A stretch of DNA of 64,000 nucleotides from Abyssibacter profundi (GCF_003151135.1 NZ_QEQK01000009.1:29301-93300), one strand, 5' to 3'; shown: positions 1-9,219, counted from the stretch's first letter. Notes: generated by a model not told the origin, from the sequence alone. Numbers and translations: made by a program.

Positions 1-80
1 ACTTGTCGTGGCAGGATGTTCGAGTAGGCCGGCGTTAGCAGGACATCATCGAAGGTGAGTGCCTCTTCACTCAAGCGCAT
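1..80 (-). CDS. guaB: IMP dehydrogenase, N-terminal fragment (cut by window edge)
   Basis: The minus-strand frame starting at the ATG complementary to 78-80 encodes 26 residues before leaving the window, including EEALTFDDVLLTPAYS, the characteristic start of bacterial IMP dehydrogenase. The enzyme oxidises IMP to XMP with NAD+ in guanine nucleotide synthesis in the cytoplasm. It is divergent from xseA, the usual arrangement in many proteobacteria. The CBS domains and catalytic Cys loop lie outside the window. The identification rests on this short but distinctive N-terminus and on the xseA neighbour. Confidence 0.9.
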   Translation of the reverse strand, partial: MRLSEEALTFDDVLLTPAYSNILPRQ

Positions 81-108
81 GGCGGACTTCAGGTCGGAAG
101 GGGCGCGT

Positions 109-114
109 AGTATA
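109..114 (-). promoter_or_regulatory. possible -10 element for guaB
   Basis: On the minus strand the sequence reads TATACT about 29 bases before the guaB ATG, within one mismatch of the sigma70 -10 consensus. No convincing -35 is seen at 16-18 bases upstream, so this is a weak call based on position and the -10 match alone. Confidence 0.35.
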
Positions 115-152
115 CGCGGCTGCGCCCTGGTCTGACCTCCCCGATTATCAAT

Positions 153-1508
153 ATGACGCCGTCAACGGACACCCGTGCCATCTTCACCGTCAGTCAGCTC
201 AATCGCGAGGTGGGCTTGCTGCTGCAGGAAGGCTTCGGCCGCATCTGGGTCCAGGGCGAGATCTCGAATCTGTCGATCCCCCGTTCCGGGCACTGGTATC
301 TGACGTTAAAGGACCGTGATTCACAGCTGCGTTGCGCCATGTTCCGCAATGCCAACCGGCTGTTGCGCGATGTACCGAGCAATGGCGACCAGGTGCTGGT
401 CCGCGGGCGCCTGGGGTTGTACGAAGCACGCGGCGACTACCAGCTCATCATCGAACACCTGGAGGCGGCTGGAGAGGGCGCACTGCGACTGCAGTTCGAG
501 GCGCTCAAACGTCAGCTCCAGGCGGAGGGCCTGTTCGCGCCCGAACGGAAACGGGCGCTGCCCAGCCATCCGCGGTGTATCGGCATCGTCACCTCGGCCA
601 CCGGTGCTGCGCTGCGGGACATCCGGGCCGTACTCGCCCGGCGCTGTCCACTCATCGATGTGGTGGTCTACCCCACCCTGGTCCAGGGCGATCAGGCAGC
701 GGCGGGCATTGCAGCGGCCATCGAACGCGCCAATCTCCACGGCGTCTGCGATCTGCTGTTAGTCAGCCGGGGCGGCGGCTCACTGGAAGACCTGTGGCCG
801 TTCAACGAAGAGGTGGTGGCGCGCGCCATCATTGGAGCGCGTATGCCGGTGATCAGCGGCGTGGGTCATGAGGTGGACACGACGATTGCCGATCTGGTCG
901 CGGATCTGCGGGCGCCGACACCATCGGCTGCGGCGGAGATGGCCGTGCCTGATCTTCAAGAGCACTTGGCCCGCCTGCGGCAGCTGGGCGCAAGACTGCA
1001 GCGAGGCCTGTCAAGCCGGGTACAGAGCAGTCGCCGCGAAGTTTCGACCCTGCATCACCGCGTCGCCATGGCGCACCCCGGCCGGCAGCTGGAGCAGCGC
1101 AGCCAACACGTTGACGGCTTATCGGAACGGCTGCAGCGCGAAATCAACCGCCAGCTGCACGTGGCCTCGCAGCGGGTCGATCACGCCGCGACCCGACTCG
1201 GCCAGCAACATCCGGCGCATCGCCTGCGCGACGCCCAAGAAACCGTCCGGCGTCTTGCGACGGGGCTAGACCGCAGCCTGCGACAGCAACTGGATCGACA
1301 GCGCCTGCGGGTGCAGGCACTGGGCCGAGAACTCGAAGCCGTGAGCCCCTTGGCGGTGCTCAATCGCGGATTTGCCGTGGCCAGCGATGGCCAGGGTCAG
1401 ATCCTGCGATCGGTCAAGCATGTGGCGCCGGGCGACCTGCTCAACCTGCGCCTGGTGGACGGACAGGTCGCCACGCGGGTGGAATCGACCGATTCGAACG
1501 GCGACTAG
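153..1508 (+). CDS. xseA: Exodeoxyribonuclease VII large subunit
   Basis: At 451 aa it matches the usual length of XseA (about 450). The large subunit of exonuclease VII degrades single-stranded DNA to oligonucleotides together with several small XseB subunits. Residues 8-105 form the N-terminal OB-fold (IWVQGEISNLS, GHWYLTLKD). The catalytic domain follows, with GIVTSATGAALRDI, LLVSRGGGSLEDLWPFN and SGVGHEVDTTIADLVAD, then a long basic/coiled helical region and the C-terminal LNRGFAVASD motif. It is divergent from guaB. Its stop shares the palindromic CTAG with the stop of the convergent downstream lipoprotein gene. The ATG at 153 has a weak ribosome site but fits the family N-terminus. Confidence 0.97.
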   Translation: MTPSTDTRAIFTVSQLNREVGLLLQEGFGRIWVQGEISNLSIPRSGHWYLTLKDRDSQLRCAMFRNANRLLRDVPSNGDQVLVRGRLGLYEARGDYQLIIEHLEAAGEGALRLQFEALKRQLQAEGLFAPERKRALPSHPRCIGIVTSATGAALRDIRAVLARRCPLIDVVVYPTLVQGDQAAAGIAAAIERANLHGVCDLLLVSRGGGSLEDLWPFNEEVVARAIIGARMPVISGVGHEVDTTIADLVADLRAPTPSAAAEMAVPDLQEHLARLRQLGARLQRGLSSRVQSSRREVSTLHHRVAMAHPGRQLEQRSQHVDGLSERLQREINRQLHVASQRVDHAATRLGQQHPAHRLRDAQETVRRLATGLDRSLRQQLDRQRLRVQALGRELEAVSPLAVLNRGFAVASDGQGQILRSVKHVAPGDLLNLRLVDGQVATRVESTDSNGD

Positions 1509-2413
1509 CTACAGAGCTGCTGCAATTCGTCGACGCTGTACCGGCGACTGGCGCCCTCACTTTCGAGGACAAACACACCCTGCTCCACCCGGACCTGCAC
1601 GACCCGGTCGTCTGACAAGAGCAGGTTCAATGCCCCCGCAACCAGGGCATTGCTGGCATCAAACTGGATGGGAGTGGTCGTTTCGAAGCTGACCGCGCCC
1701 TGGCCGCAGCCCGGTGAGATCGCGCCAGCATTGGCCGTGAAGGCACCGTCGATCTCCAGTGAATAACCCGTGGAGGTCTCGACCTCGGCAAATCGGGTCT
1801 GCTGATAAACAAGCCGCAATTCCGGCCCGCCCCGGGCGCGATCCCGGGTGGTCACGACACCATCCAGCACCGAGGTGTAGGCCGTGCCGTCGGCCAGATC
1901 CGTGATCGAATACTGATCGTCCAGCAACAGGGTCGAGATCACGTCTTCACCGTCGCTGTCGGCAGTCTGAGCGGTGAGTGGCTCACCGTTCTCGCCGTAC
2001 TGATCCAGGTAGTAACGCGTCTGTGCCTCGCAGCCACTGTCGGGACAACCGGTCTCGCGAATGATCTCGACACCGTCAACAGTCGACGTCAGGACGTAGT
2101 CGCCCTGGACGTATCGTGTCACGCACTGGCTGTACTCGGTGCGTCCGGTCTCCGCATCGTGGCTGACGGTGCCGCCGGCATCACAGTGGGTGGTGACAGC
2201 CGTCTTGCGACCTGCGCTGGCCGTTGCAAAGCCCAATGATTTGCCTGCAGCCACATCGCTATCGGACAGCAGCGTGGCCACCAATCCAACAAACCCGGCC
2301 CCTTCCGACAAGACATCGGCCTGGGTGGCGTTATCCGTCGTCTCCGACCCACAGGCAACCAGCCCAAGTGCCAGCATGCCCGCCATGAGTCCCCGCATCT
2401 GCCCTATCGACAT
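1505..2413 (-). CDS. Putative lipoprotein of unknown function
   Basis: I do not recognise this 302-aa protein. The start at 2413 is chosen because an AAGGAAGG ribosome site sits just upstream and because it gives a standard lipoprotein signal: a hydrophobic stretch ending in the lipobox LVAC with Cys21. The mature protein is rich in Ser, Thr, Asp and Gly, has several cysteines (for example ETGCPDSGCEAQT) and looks mainly beta-stranded. It is expected to be anchored to the inner or outer membrane facing the periplasm. A longer in-frame start at 2506 would destroy the signal peptide. It converges on xseA and shares the CTAG stop overlap. The lipoprotein sorting call is firm; the function is unknown. 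Confidence 0.75.
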   Translation of the reverse strand: MSIGQMRGLMAGMLALGLVACGSETTDNATQADVLSEGAGFVGLVATLLSDSDVAAGKSLGFATASAGRKTAVTTHCDAGGTVSHDAETGRTEYSQCVTRYVQGDYVLTSTVDGVEIIRETGCPDSGCEAQTRYYLDQYGENGEPLTAQTADSDGEDVISTLLLDDQYSITDLADGTAYTSVLDGVVTTRDRARGGPELRLVYQQTRFAEVETSTGYSLEIDGAFTANAGAISPGCGQGAVSFETTTPIQFDASNALVAGALNLLLSDDRVVQVRVEQGVFVLESEGASRRYSVDELQQLCS

Positions 2414-2504
2414 GGCGTCCTTCCTTGACCTGCCATCGCATACGAAGGGTTGAGAATACCACCCACACCGGGTTTGCGGCCCGCGGCCATCTGCAATTGC
2501 AGCC

Positions 2505-2536
2505 AAAAAAAACGCGCTGGCCCGAAGGCCAGCGCG
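2505..2536 (-). terminator. Rho-independent terminator of the EF-hand gene
   Basis: A perfect 10-bp stem (2513-2522 with 2527-2536) around a four-base loop is followed on the minus strand by eight T residues (2505-2512). It starts 24 bases after the stop of the EF-hand gene. This is a textbook intrinsic terminator. Confidence 0.9.
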
Positions 2537-2559
2537 CTGGGTATCCGCCCGATCAGGGC

Positions 2560-3078
2560 TTATTCGCCGAACTCTTCCTCGGCCTCTTCTTCCGCTTCGT
2601 CGAACTCGCTTTCGGCTTCGTCACCGGCGTCCGAGTCATCACCCATGTTGTCTCCCAGCGAGGCAACGAACTCATCGAACTCGCCACTGGACAGCTGGGC
2701 ATTGCCGTTGGCATCGGCGCGTTCGAAACGATCCGCCAGCGGGGTGTCCTCGGTTTCCAACTTGCTGAGGACGCCATCGCTGTCTTCGTCCATGCGGTTA
2801 AAGGCCTGGTCCGGGGCATTGACCATGTCGCCCAGGTTCAGGTTGCTCGACAGCGCGGTGCTGGAGCTGGCCTGCCCGCGGGGACCGGAGTACTCGGCCT
2901 CGCGGTTCAATTCGGTGGAAATACCATCGCGCGAAATGTCGCCCGAGCCGCTGGTGCTGGATTCATAGCTGCGCTGTTCGGTTTCGAACGAGGTTTCCGT
3001 GTCGACGGAACCCGAACCAGCAAGCGCGGCACCACTGGCCATCAGTGCGGAACTGATCAAGGCAATCTGCGTTTTCAT
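2560..3078 (-). CDS. Secreted EF-hand calcium-binding protein with acidic tail
   Basis: The 172-aa product has an N-terminal signal peptide (MKTQIALISSALMASGAALA) and a Ser/Thr-rich low-complexity region to about residue 80. Two canonical 12-residue EF-hand loops follow: D97-E108 (DEDSDGVLSKLE) and D122-E133 (DANGNAQLSSGE). Both have Asp/Asn at positions 1, 3 and 5, Gly or Asn-Ala at 6, and Glu at 12. Residues 140-172 are almost entirely Asp, Glu, Ala, Ser and Gly. It should bind Ca2+ in the periplasm or outside the cell. It forms a single-gene unit with its own terminator. Partner and role are unknown; a Ca2+ buffer or sensor of the calerythrin/EF-hand type is the closest description. Confidence 0.85.
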   Translation of the reverse strand: MKTQIALISSALMASGAALAGSGSVDTETSFETEQRSYESSTSGSGDISRDGISTELNREAEYSGPRGQASSSTALSSNLNLGDMVNAPDQAFNRMDEDSDGVLSKLETEDTPLADRFERADANGNAQLSSGEFDEFVASLGDNMGDDSDAGDEAESEFDEAEEEAEEEFGE

Positions 3079-3225
3079 GGTTCATCTCTCCATTTGAAGT
3101 GGAATGCAGCTTTTCAGCTGACAAACCACATGTCGCAGCGAGCGTGCCAATATTTTTCATTTAAATTTCAATAACTTACGATTGCACCCCTGTCTCCTAA
3201 TGGTTACACCCACCCCCGCCGCAAG

Positions 3226-3254
3226 TTGACTGATCTGGTCAATCTTCATATTTA
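3226..3254 (+). promoter_or_regulatory. Sigma70-like promoter facing a gene-free region
   Basis: TTGACT (3226-3231) is separated by exactly 17 bases from TATTTA (3249-3254). The -35 matches the consensus at five of six positions; the -10 is weak (three of six). It points right, into a region with no credible gene but with two strong hairpins. See the candidate RNA entry. Confidence 0.35.
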
Positions 3255-3538
3255 TCAGTCACTTATGCGTGTTGCCGGCTGGGGACGACTTTCGCCCAGC
3301 CACCAACACGCCGGCGGGGACTTAGGCGAGTCAGGGGTCAAGCCGACGCATGCCGGCCGCAAACGGGGCGAGGCTTCGATCGATGGGGCCGGGGGCAACA
3401 GGCGTGCATGTACACGCGCTTCGCGCCTGTCGCCAGGCCGGATCGTGTCATGCAGCAGCCGTGCGAGCGGCCCAAGTCTGGCGAGGGGAGATGGATGATT
3501 CCAGCTGGGCATTGCAACCGCGCGCCCGATGAGCCGGC
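3255..3538 (+). other. Gene-free region with strong hairpins; candidate structured RNA
   Basis: Between the EF-hand gene start (3078) and the der stop (3539) there are 460 bases with no credible protein gene. Just after the promoter-like sequence is a long hairpin: 3267-3274 pairs with 3304-3311 and 3278-3283 with 3295-3300, across a symmetrical 3x3 internal loop. A second hairpin pairs 3394-3404 with 3424-3434 with one mismatch. Open frames here lack ribosome sites and protein-like composition. No tRNA, 6S, 4.5S, RNase P or tmRNA signature is seen. No clear terminator with a T run was found, so the 3' end is undefined. Confidence 0.3.
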
Positions 3539-4966
3539 TTACTTCTTTTTGCCGAACCGTTTGATCGTACGCTTGCGCTTGCGCTCCTGACGGGGCGTCA
3601 GCGTATTGCGCCGGCCTTCGTAGGGGTTGTCGCTGCTCTTGAAAAGGATTTCCACGGGCGTGGCAAACAAGTCGAAGGCTTCTCGGAACCGGTTCGACAA
3701 ATACCGCTTGTAGTCGGTACTCACCCGTGCGGTCTGGTTGCCGTGGATGACAATCTTCGGCGGCCGGCGCCCTCCCTGATGGGCGTAGCGCAGCTTGATC
3801 CTGCGCCCGTGAACAGCCGGCGGCGCATGGGCGCGGACAGCGTCCTCCAGCACCTGGGTGAGCCGCGAGGTGCTGAGATCGGCATTGGCCGCATCAGAGG
3901 CGCGGATCACCGAGCGCATCATTTCGCCCAGCCCTGAGCCGCGCAGGGCAGAAATCGTGTGAACCGGCGCGAACTCCAGATAGGGCAGCTTGTAGTCGAG
4001 GTCTTCGCGAATCTGCTTGCGAACGTCTTCCTCCAGCTTGTCCCACTTGTTAACGGCCACGATGATCGACCGCCCTTCTGCCGCGGCCAGACCCAGCACC
4101 CGGGCATCCTGGGCGCCAATATCGGATCGGGCATCGACCACAACAATCGCCACGTCGCTTTGCTCGATGGCCTGGAGTGTCTTGACCCCGCTGAACTTCT
4201 CGGCAATACCGTCTCGCTTGGAACGACGCCGCAGGCCTGCGGTGTCGATGAGCCGGAACGAACGGCCCTGCCATTCGAAGGCCACTTCCACGCTGTCACG
4301 TGTGGCCCCAGGCGCATCGGCTGCAACGACACGGTCCTCACCGATCAACCGGTTGACCAGCGTCGACTTGCCAACATTCGGCCGACCGATGACGCAGATA
4401 CGCGGAATGCCCGGGTCTCTCGGCGGAGCCTCGAACGCCTCCATGGCCGGGACATGCGCCGCCAGGCGTTCGCCCAGCGAGGCCATACCCCGGTTGTGGG
4501 CAGCGGCAATCGGTAACGGCTCGCCCATGCCCAGCGCATAGAAATCCGCATTGGCCTCGATGCTGGTCAGCCCTTCGGACTTGTTCACCACGAGCACGAC
4601 CGGCGTGTCTTGGCGGCGCAGACGCCGGGCAATCTCCTGATCGGCCGGGTCCAGTCCGGCACGGGCATCGACCAGGAACACCACCACATCCGCCTCTTCC
4701 AGCGCGGCCGTGGCCTGGGCCTCGGTCATCTCACGGAAGTCGGGATCCTGGTCCGGCCCGATGCCGCCCGTATCGACCACGATGAAGCGCTGCTCTTCCA
4801 GCCGGCCGATACCGTATTGGCGGTCACGGGTCAGCCCCGGAAAATCAGCGACCAGCGCATCGCGCGTGCCGGTGAGCTGGTTGAACAGCGTCGATTTGCC
4901 GACATTGGGACGCCCGATCAGGGCGACCACCGGCAACGCGCCGGTTTCTGCCGGAGGCGTGGACAT
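3539..4966 (-). CDS. der: Ribosome-associated GTPase Der (EngA)
   Basis: This 475-aa protein has two tandem G domains, the unique mark of Der. Each has a P-loop GRPNVGKST (residues 18-26 and 194-202), Walker B/G3 motifs (DTGG, DTAG) and G4 motifs (NKSE, NKWD). A KH-like domain and a strongly basic tail (KRKRTIKRFGKKK) follow. Der acts in maturation of the 50S ribosomal subunit in the cytoplasm. It is the last gene of the minus-strand run and starts 23 bases after bamB, the order seen in many gammaproteobacteria. No terminator with a T run is evident after the stop. Confidence 0.98.
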   Translation of the reverse strand: MSTPPAETGALPVVALIGRPNVGKSTLFNQLTGTRDALVADFPGLTRDRQYGIGRLEEQRFIVVDTGGIGPDQDPDFREMTEAQATAALEEADVVVFLVDARAGLDPADQEIARRLRRQDTPVVLVVNKSEGLTSIEANADFYALGMGEPLPIAAAHNRGMASLGERLAAHVPAMEAFEAPPRDPGIPRICVIGRPNVGKSTLVNRLIGEDRVVAADAPGATRDSVEVAFEWQGRSFRLIDTAGLRRRSKRDGIAEKFSGVKTLQAIEQSDVAIVVVDARSDIGAQDARVLGLAAAEGRSIIVAVNKWDKLEEDVRKQIREDLDYKLPYLEFAPVHTISALRGSGLGEMMRSVIRASDAANADLSTSRLTQVLEDAVRAHAPPAVHGRRIKLRYAHQGGRRPPKIVIHGNQTARVSTDYKRYLSNRFREAFDLFATPVEILFKSSDNPYEGRRNTLTPRQERKRKRTIKRFGKKK

Positions 4967-4989
4967 GACGGTAGGCTGCGTCGAAGGGC

Positions 4990-6138
4990 TTAGCGCGACA
5001 CCGGCGCGCCTTCCAGGGCGGCCAGGGTGCCATCGCTTGCCAGCACGTAGAGGCGCTCGCCCTGCACACGCGGCGCCGTGAGCATGGCGTCGCGGGCCGG
5101 CCGTGTCCGACCGATGATGCGTCCGTCGGCTGGCGATAACGCGTGCAGATAGCCTTCGTAGTCGCCCACAATGAGGTTACCGCGGTACCAAACGGGCTGC
5201 GTCAGGCCGCGAAAAGCCAGTTCGGACTGATCCCAGATCGCCGCGCCCGTCACCACATCCAGCGCCCAGACTTTGCCCTCGGCGTCGGTGACATAAAGCT
5301 GGTCACCCTGAATCGCCATGCCGGTGTAACTGCGCAGATTGCGTCGCCAGATCTCACGGCCGGTAATCGCGCTCAGCACGACCAGTTCCCCGCCGTAGCT
5401 CGCCGTGAACAAACGACCATCGTCAATGAGCAGCTGGGCGTCGACGTCGACGATGCGCTCCAATTCGGATCGACCCGTCGGCTCGCGAATCAGTTGCTCC
5501 CATTCGACTTCACCGGTGCGCGTGTCCAAGGACACGACATGACCGGTGTCCAGGCCGACGATTACGCTGGAACCGCGCAGCACCGGGTTGGACAGTCCGC
5601 GCAGCGTCAGTGCCGGCGCGGTCCGGGTAAACTCCCATTCGGCGTCCCCGGTGTCCGCATCCAGGCCCACGACGCGACCATCCACTGTTCTTGCGATCAC
5701 ACGGTTACGGTCTTGCACCGGCGCAGCGAGCACCTCGGCATCGACCATTGCCCGCCAGCGCTGTTCGCCGGTGACGGCGTCCAACGCCACGACCTCACCA
5801 TCAAGCGTGCCCAGCAGAATCTGATCCGCGCCCATTCCGGGACCGGCGACAAAACGGTATTCGGTATCCTGCGTCCACAGGGTCGCACCGGCGCCCGTGT
5901 CGAAGGCCCGTACGCGCCCTTTGGCATCAGCCGCGAAAACCCGCGTGTCCACGATGAGCGGCGCAAGTGCAGCAAACTTGCCTGCGGTGCCGGCACCGAC
6001 ACGCTTGCTCCAGACCCGCTCGAACTGCAGTTCAGCGCGCTCAACAGCTGTGAGTTCCGCCGGCTTGTTCACCACCTTGTTACCAGAACAGGCGGCCAGG
6101 CTTGCCAGCAGGGCCAGAATCAGGACAGAACGCATCAC
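4990..6138 (-). CDS. bamB: Outer membrane assembly lipoprotein BamB
   Basis: At 382 aa with repeated PQQ-type blades (for example GEVVALDAVTGEQRW, GHVVSLDTRTGEVEW, GKVWALDVVTGAAIWDQ) this is the eight-bladed propeller BamB. The N-terminus has a lipoprotein signal ending in LAAC (Cys17, or Cys16 if the second Met is used). BamB is the accessory lipoprotein of the BAM complex that inserts beta-barrel proteins into the outer membrane, binding BamA on the periplasmic side. Its ATG overlaps the yfgM stop by four bases, suggesting translational coupling. The yfgM-bamB-der order supports the call. Confidence 0.96.
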   Translation of the reverse strand: MMRSVLILALLASLAACSGNKVVNKPAELTAVERAELQFERVWSKRVGAGTAGKFAALAPLIVDTRVFAADAKGRVRAFDTGAGATLWTQDTEYRFVAGPGMGADQILLGTLDGEVVALDAVTGEQRWRAMVDAEVLAAPVQDRNRVIARTVDGRVVGLDADTGDAEWEFTRTAPALTLRGLSNPVLRGSSVIVGLDTGHVVSLDTRTGEVEWEQLIREPTGRSELERIVDVDAQLLIDDGRLFTASYGGELVVLSAITGREIWRRNLRSYTGMAIQGDQLYVTDAEGKVWALDVVTGAAIWDQSELAFRGLTQPVWYRGNLIVGDYEGYLHALSPADGRIIGRTRPARDAMLTAPRVQGERLYVLASDGTLAALEGAPVSR

Positions 6139-6788
6139 GAGGCCTGCTCATCCTGTGCCGGGCCACCGAGCTCAGCCAGCTTGCGATCCACGGCCGCGCG
6201 CGTCGGAGCGTTCACATCCATGGCGGCCAGTGCGTCCGCATAGGCCTGGCGCGCCGCCGCCGACTCACCTTTGGCGGACTGCAAGTCCCCCTGGAGTTCG
6301 AGATAGGCCGCCTGGAAGGACTCCGGCGGCTCCGACGAGGTCAAGGTGGCCAGCGCAGCATCGGCATCACCCTCGGCCCATTGCACCCGAGCCAGCCGCA
6401 GAGTGGCCAGCGCGCGTGTCGGGGCGTCCTGGCCGTAGTTGGCCACCCAGGACAAGGCGTCGGCGGCTTCCTGATAGCGTTCGACATCCGCATAGGCCTT
6501 GGCCAGCGTCAGATTGGCCAGCGAGGCATACAGCGTGCCCTTGTAGTCACTGGTCAGCGCGTCGACGCCCGCTGCCGCGGCATCAAGATCGCCGGACTCG
6601 ACTGCCTCGGTCACAGCATCAAACTGCCCCGAAGCCGCACGGGCTTGCTGCTCCTGGTGGCTGCCCCAGCCCTGCCAGCCCAACACGGCGGCCAAGCCGA
6701 CCACCACACCGCCGACGACCGGCTTCCAGTACTCGCCCACCCATTCGCGCAGGCGCTGGACTTGTTCTTCGTCTGTTCTCTGTTCCAC
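6135..6788 (-). CDS. yfgM: YfgM-family tetratricopeptide membrane protein
   Basis: The 217-aa product starts with a short cytoplasmic segment (EEQVQRLREWVGEYWKP), then one transmembrane helix (about residues 24-42, VVGGVVVGLAAVLGWQGWG), then a periplasmic helical-repeat region rich in Ala typical of TPR_21/DUF2133. YfgM in E. coli is an ancillary subunit of the SecYEG translocon that works with the chaperone PpiD. Its place between hisS and bamB is conserved in gammaproteobacteria. It starts 24 bases after hisS and overlaps bamB by four bases. Confidence 0.92.
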   Translation of the reverse strand: MEQRTDEEQVQRLREWVGEYWKPVVGGVVVGLAAVLGWQGWGSHQEQQARAASGQFDAVTEAVESGDLDAAAAGVDALTSDYKGTLYASLANLTLAKAYADVERYQEAADALSWVANYGQDAPTRALATLRLARVQWAEGDADAALATLTSSEPPESFQAAYLELQGDLQSAKGESAAARQAYADALAAMDVNAPTRAAVDRKLAELGGPAQDEQAS

Positions 6789-6812
6789 GTGTCTTCCCGT
6801 TCTCTGTCTCGC

Positions 6813-8093
6813 TCAGCTCGCCGGCGCTGCCGACCACTGCTTGCGAATGAAGTCGGCCAGCGCCGCTTGCGCCACCGCCTGTTGATCCTCACGAACCCGA
6901 AGCGGCTTGACCTGGACGGTCCCACTTTCGACCTCGGCATCACCCAGCACCAGCGCGAACTGCGCACCGCTACGATCTGCGCGTTTGAGCTGGGCTTTGA
7001 AGCTGCCCCCGCCGGCGTTGACCAGCAGGCGCAGGCCTGGCAGCGCATCGCGCAGCTGTTCGGCCAACACCGGTGCCTGGGCCTCGGCTGCGCCGCCTAG
7101 CGCCGCCAGGAACACATCCGCCACGGGCTCTGGCGCCGCACCCGCCGCCTCCATCAAGGCAACCAGGCGCTCGACGCCGATGGCAAAGCCCACGGCCGGT
7201 GTCGGTTTACCACCAATCTGCTCCACCAGTCCGTCATAGCGACCACCGGAACAAACGGCGTTCTGGGCACCCAGCTCCGTGGTCGTCCACTCGAACACCG
7301 TGCGCGAATAGTAATCGAGTCCGCGCACCAGTCGGGGATTCAACGTCCACGCGATCCCCAGGGCATCCAGACGGGCCGTCAGCGTCTCGAAGTGCTCGCG
7401 CGACTCGGCATCCCAGAAATCCGGCAACTGCGGGGCGCCGGCCAACATGGCCTGCATGTCAGGGTTCTTGGAATCCAGCACCCGCAGCGGATTGGACTCA
7501 AGACGCCGGGTGGCATCCGCATCCAGCACATCCGCATGACCGCGCAGATACTCCACCAACGCCGCCCGATGCCGTTGTCGGCCCTCGCCGTCACCCAGCG
7601 AGTTCAGTTCCAGGGTGAGTGCATGCGACACGCCCAGACGCTTCCACAGCCGGGCGCCGATGGCGATCAGTTCAACATCGATGTCCGGGCCCGCCAGACC
7701 AAAGGCCTCGACGTTGATCTGATTGAACTGACGATAGCGTCCCTTCTGCGGACGTTCATAGCGGAACATCGGCCCGGCCAGCCACAGCTTCTGGGCGCCA
7801 CCGTGAGCCAGTGAATGCTGGACCACCGCACGGACCACACCGGCCGTGGCTTCGGGCCGCAGCGTCATGGACTCACCGTTGCGGTCGTCGAAGGTATACA
7901 TCTCCTTCTCGACGATATCGGTCACCTCGCCGATAGAGCGAGCGAACAGCTCGGTCTTCTCCAACAAGGGCAGGCTGATCTCGCGGAAGCCGTAGCTCTC
8001 GATGATCTCGCTGGCGGCACGCAATAACTGCGCGCGCAGGTTACAGGCATCCGGCAACACGTCCGGCATGCCACGGATGGCTTGAATACTCAC
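6813..8093 (-). CDS. hisS: Histidine--tRNA ligase
   Basis: This 426-aa class II aminoacyl-tRNA synthetase attaches histidine to tRNA-His. Visible motifs are the N-terminal [10 protein letters not shown], motif 2 ([19 protein letters not shown]), the histidine-specific [12 protein letters not shown] and motif 3 ([14 protein letters not shown]). The C-terminal anticodon-binding domain starts at about residue 330. Its start overlaps the ispG stop by four bases, and yfgM follows after 24 bases. Length and motifs are standard. Confidence 0.98.
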   Translation of the reverse strand: MSIQAIRGMPDVLPDACNLRAQLLRAASEIIESYGFREISLPLLEKTELFARSIGEVTDIVEKEMYTFDDRNGESMTLRPEATAGVVRAVVQHSLAHGGAQKLWLAGPMFRYERPQKGRYRQFNQINVEAFGLAGPDIDVELIAIGARLWKRLGVSHALTLELNSLGDGEGRQRHRAALVEYLRGHADVLDADATRRLESNPLRVLDSKNPDMQAMLAGAPQLPDFWDAESREHFETLTARLDALGIAWTLNPRLVRGLDYYSRTVFEWTTTELGAQNAVCSGGRYDGLVEQIGGKPTPAVGFAIGVERLVALMEAAGAAPEPVADVFLAALGGAAEAQAPVLAEQLRDALPGLRLLVNAGGGSFKAQLKRADRSGAQFALVLGDAEVESGTVQVKPLRVREDQQAVAQAALADFIRKQWSAAPAS

Positions 8094-9178
8094 GATGCGG
8101 TTTCGGTCAGTTTCTGGCGGACCAGCTTTTCCAGCGTGTCCACCAGATCCTCGTTATTGGTTTTGTGTTGGATGGAGCCGTCGATAAAGATGCTGTTCGG
8201 CTTGCCGCCGGTGACACCGACCTGGGCCTCCCGCGCTTCACCCGGGCCGTTCACCACGCAGCCGATGACCGCGAGGTCCAACGGCGCATCGATGTCGTCC
8301 AATCGGGACTCCAGCTCATTGACGGTCTTGATGACGTCGAAGTTCTGACGTGAACAAGACGGACAGGCCACCAGGTTGATGCCCCGGGTCCGCAGATGCA
8401 GCGACTTGAGCATGTCCCAGGCCACTTTCACCTCTTCGACCGGATCCGCTGCCAGCGACACACGCACGGTGTCACCGATGCCGTCGGCCAGCAGCATCCC
8501 GAGCCCGATGGCGGATTTCACAGCCCCGGATCGTACGCCGCCGGCCTCGGTGATACCCAGGTGCAACGGCTGTTCGATGCGGTCGGCCAGCTTGCGGTAG
8601 GCCTCGACTGTCATGAAGATCTCGGACGCCTTCAGGCTGACCTTGAAATCGGGAAAGTCGTGACGCTCGAGAATGTCGATATGCCGCATGGCCGACTCGA
8701 CCAACGCATCGGAGTTGGGCTCGCCGTACTTCTCCTGGAGCTCACGCTCCAGCGAACCGGCATTCACACCGATCCGAATCGGAATCTGGTGCTCACGGGC
8801 ACAGGCCACCACCTCGCGCACACGATGCTCACCACCGATGTTGCCGGGATTGATCCGCAGGCAGTCGGCGCCGTTGGCTGCGCTGGCAATCGCCACTTTC
8901 CAGTTGAAATGGATATCGGCAACCAGCGGAACCTCAACCTGCTGCCGGATCTCCTTGAACGCCTCCGCCGCCTTCAGCGTGGGCACGGAGACGCGCACGA
9001 TGTCGGCCCCGGCCTTCTGAATACGTTGGATTTGCTCAACCGTGGCATCGACATCCTCGGTCTCGGTATTCGTCATGCTCTGCACGGAGATCGGCGCATC
9101 GCCGCCCACAGGCACATCGCCAACATGGATCTGGCGCGATACGCGTCGCGTGATTCTGTGCTTGCTCTGCATTGCCAT
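8090..9178 (-). CDS. ispG: 4-hydroxy-3-methylbut-2-en-1-yl diphosphate synthase (flavodoxin/ferredoxin)
   Basis: IspG (GcpE) converts MEcPP to HMBPP in the non-mevalonate isoprenoid pathway, using a [4Fe-4S] cluster. The 362-aa protein shows the TIM-barrel half ([50 protein letters not shown]) and the C-terminal cluster-binding half with [10 protein letters not shown] and [10 protein letters not shown], supplying the three Cys ligands and the Glu ligand. It is the short bacterial form. It follows rodZ, the common rodZ-ispG-hisS order. A second Met two codons in is an alternative start. Its need for Fe-S clusters makes the altered upstream isc genes relevant. Confidence 0.97.
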   Translation of the reverse strand: MAMQSKHRITRRVSRQIHVGDVPVGGDAPISVQSMTNTETEDVDATVEQIQRIQKAGADIVRVSVPTLKAAEAFKEIRQQVEVPLVADIHFNWKVAIASAANGADCLRINPGNIGGEHRVREVVACAREHQIPIRIGVNAGSLERELQEKYGEPNSDALVESAMRHIDILERHDFPDFKVSLKASEIFMTVEAYRKLADRIEQPLHLGITEAGGVRSGAVKSAIGLGMLLADGIGDTVRVSLAADPVEEVKVAWDMLKSLHLRTRGINLVACPSCSRQNFDVIKTVNELESRLDDIDAPLDLAVIGCVVNGPGEAREAQVGVTGGKPNSIFIDGSIQHKTNNEDLVDTLEKLVRQKLTETAS

Positions 9179-9219
9179 GAGAGAAACTCGGTGGGCTGCG
9201 CTCGTTCTGAGCGCGCTGG

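Noticed and set aside
1505..1508. Shared CTAG stop overlap of convergent genes (also at 55716-55719), considered as a regulatory device.
   Set aside because: CTAG is self-complementary and gives TAG on both strands, so such overlaps arise easily in compact genomes.
3255..3512. Overlapping open frames of 85-90 codons on both strands in the gap before der.
   Set aside because: No ribosome sites, low-complexity Arg/Pro/Ala content, and they overlap strong hairpins on both strands, so coding is unlikely.
5143..6243. Plus-strand open frame (366 codons) opposite bamB.
   Set aside because: Fully antisense to bamB and the end of yfgM, with no protein-like motifs.
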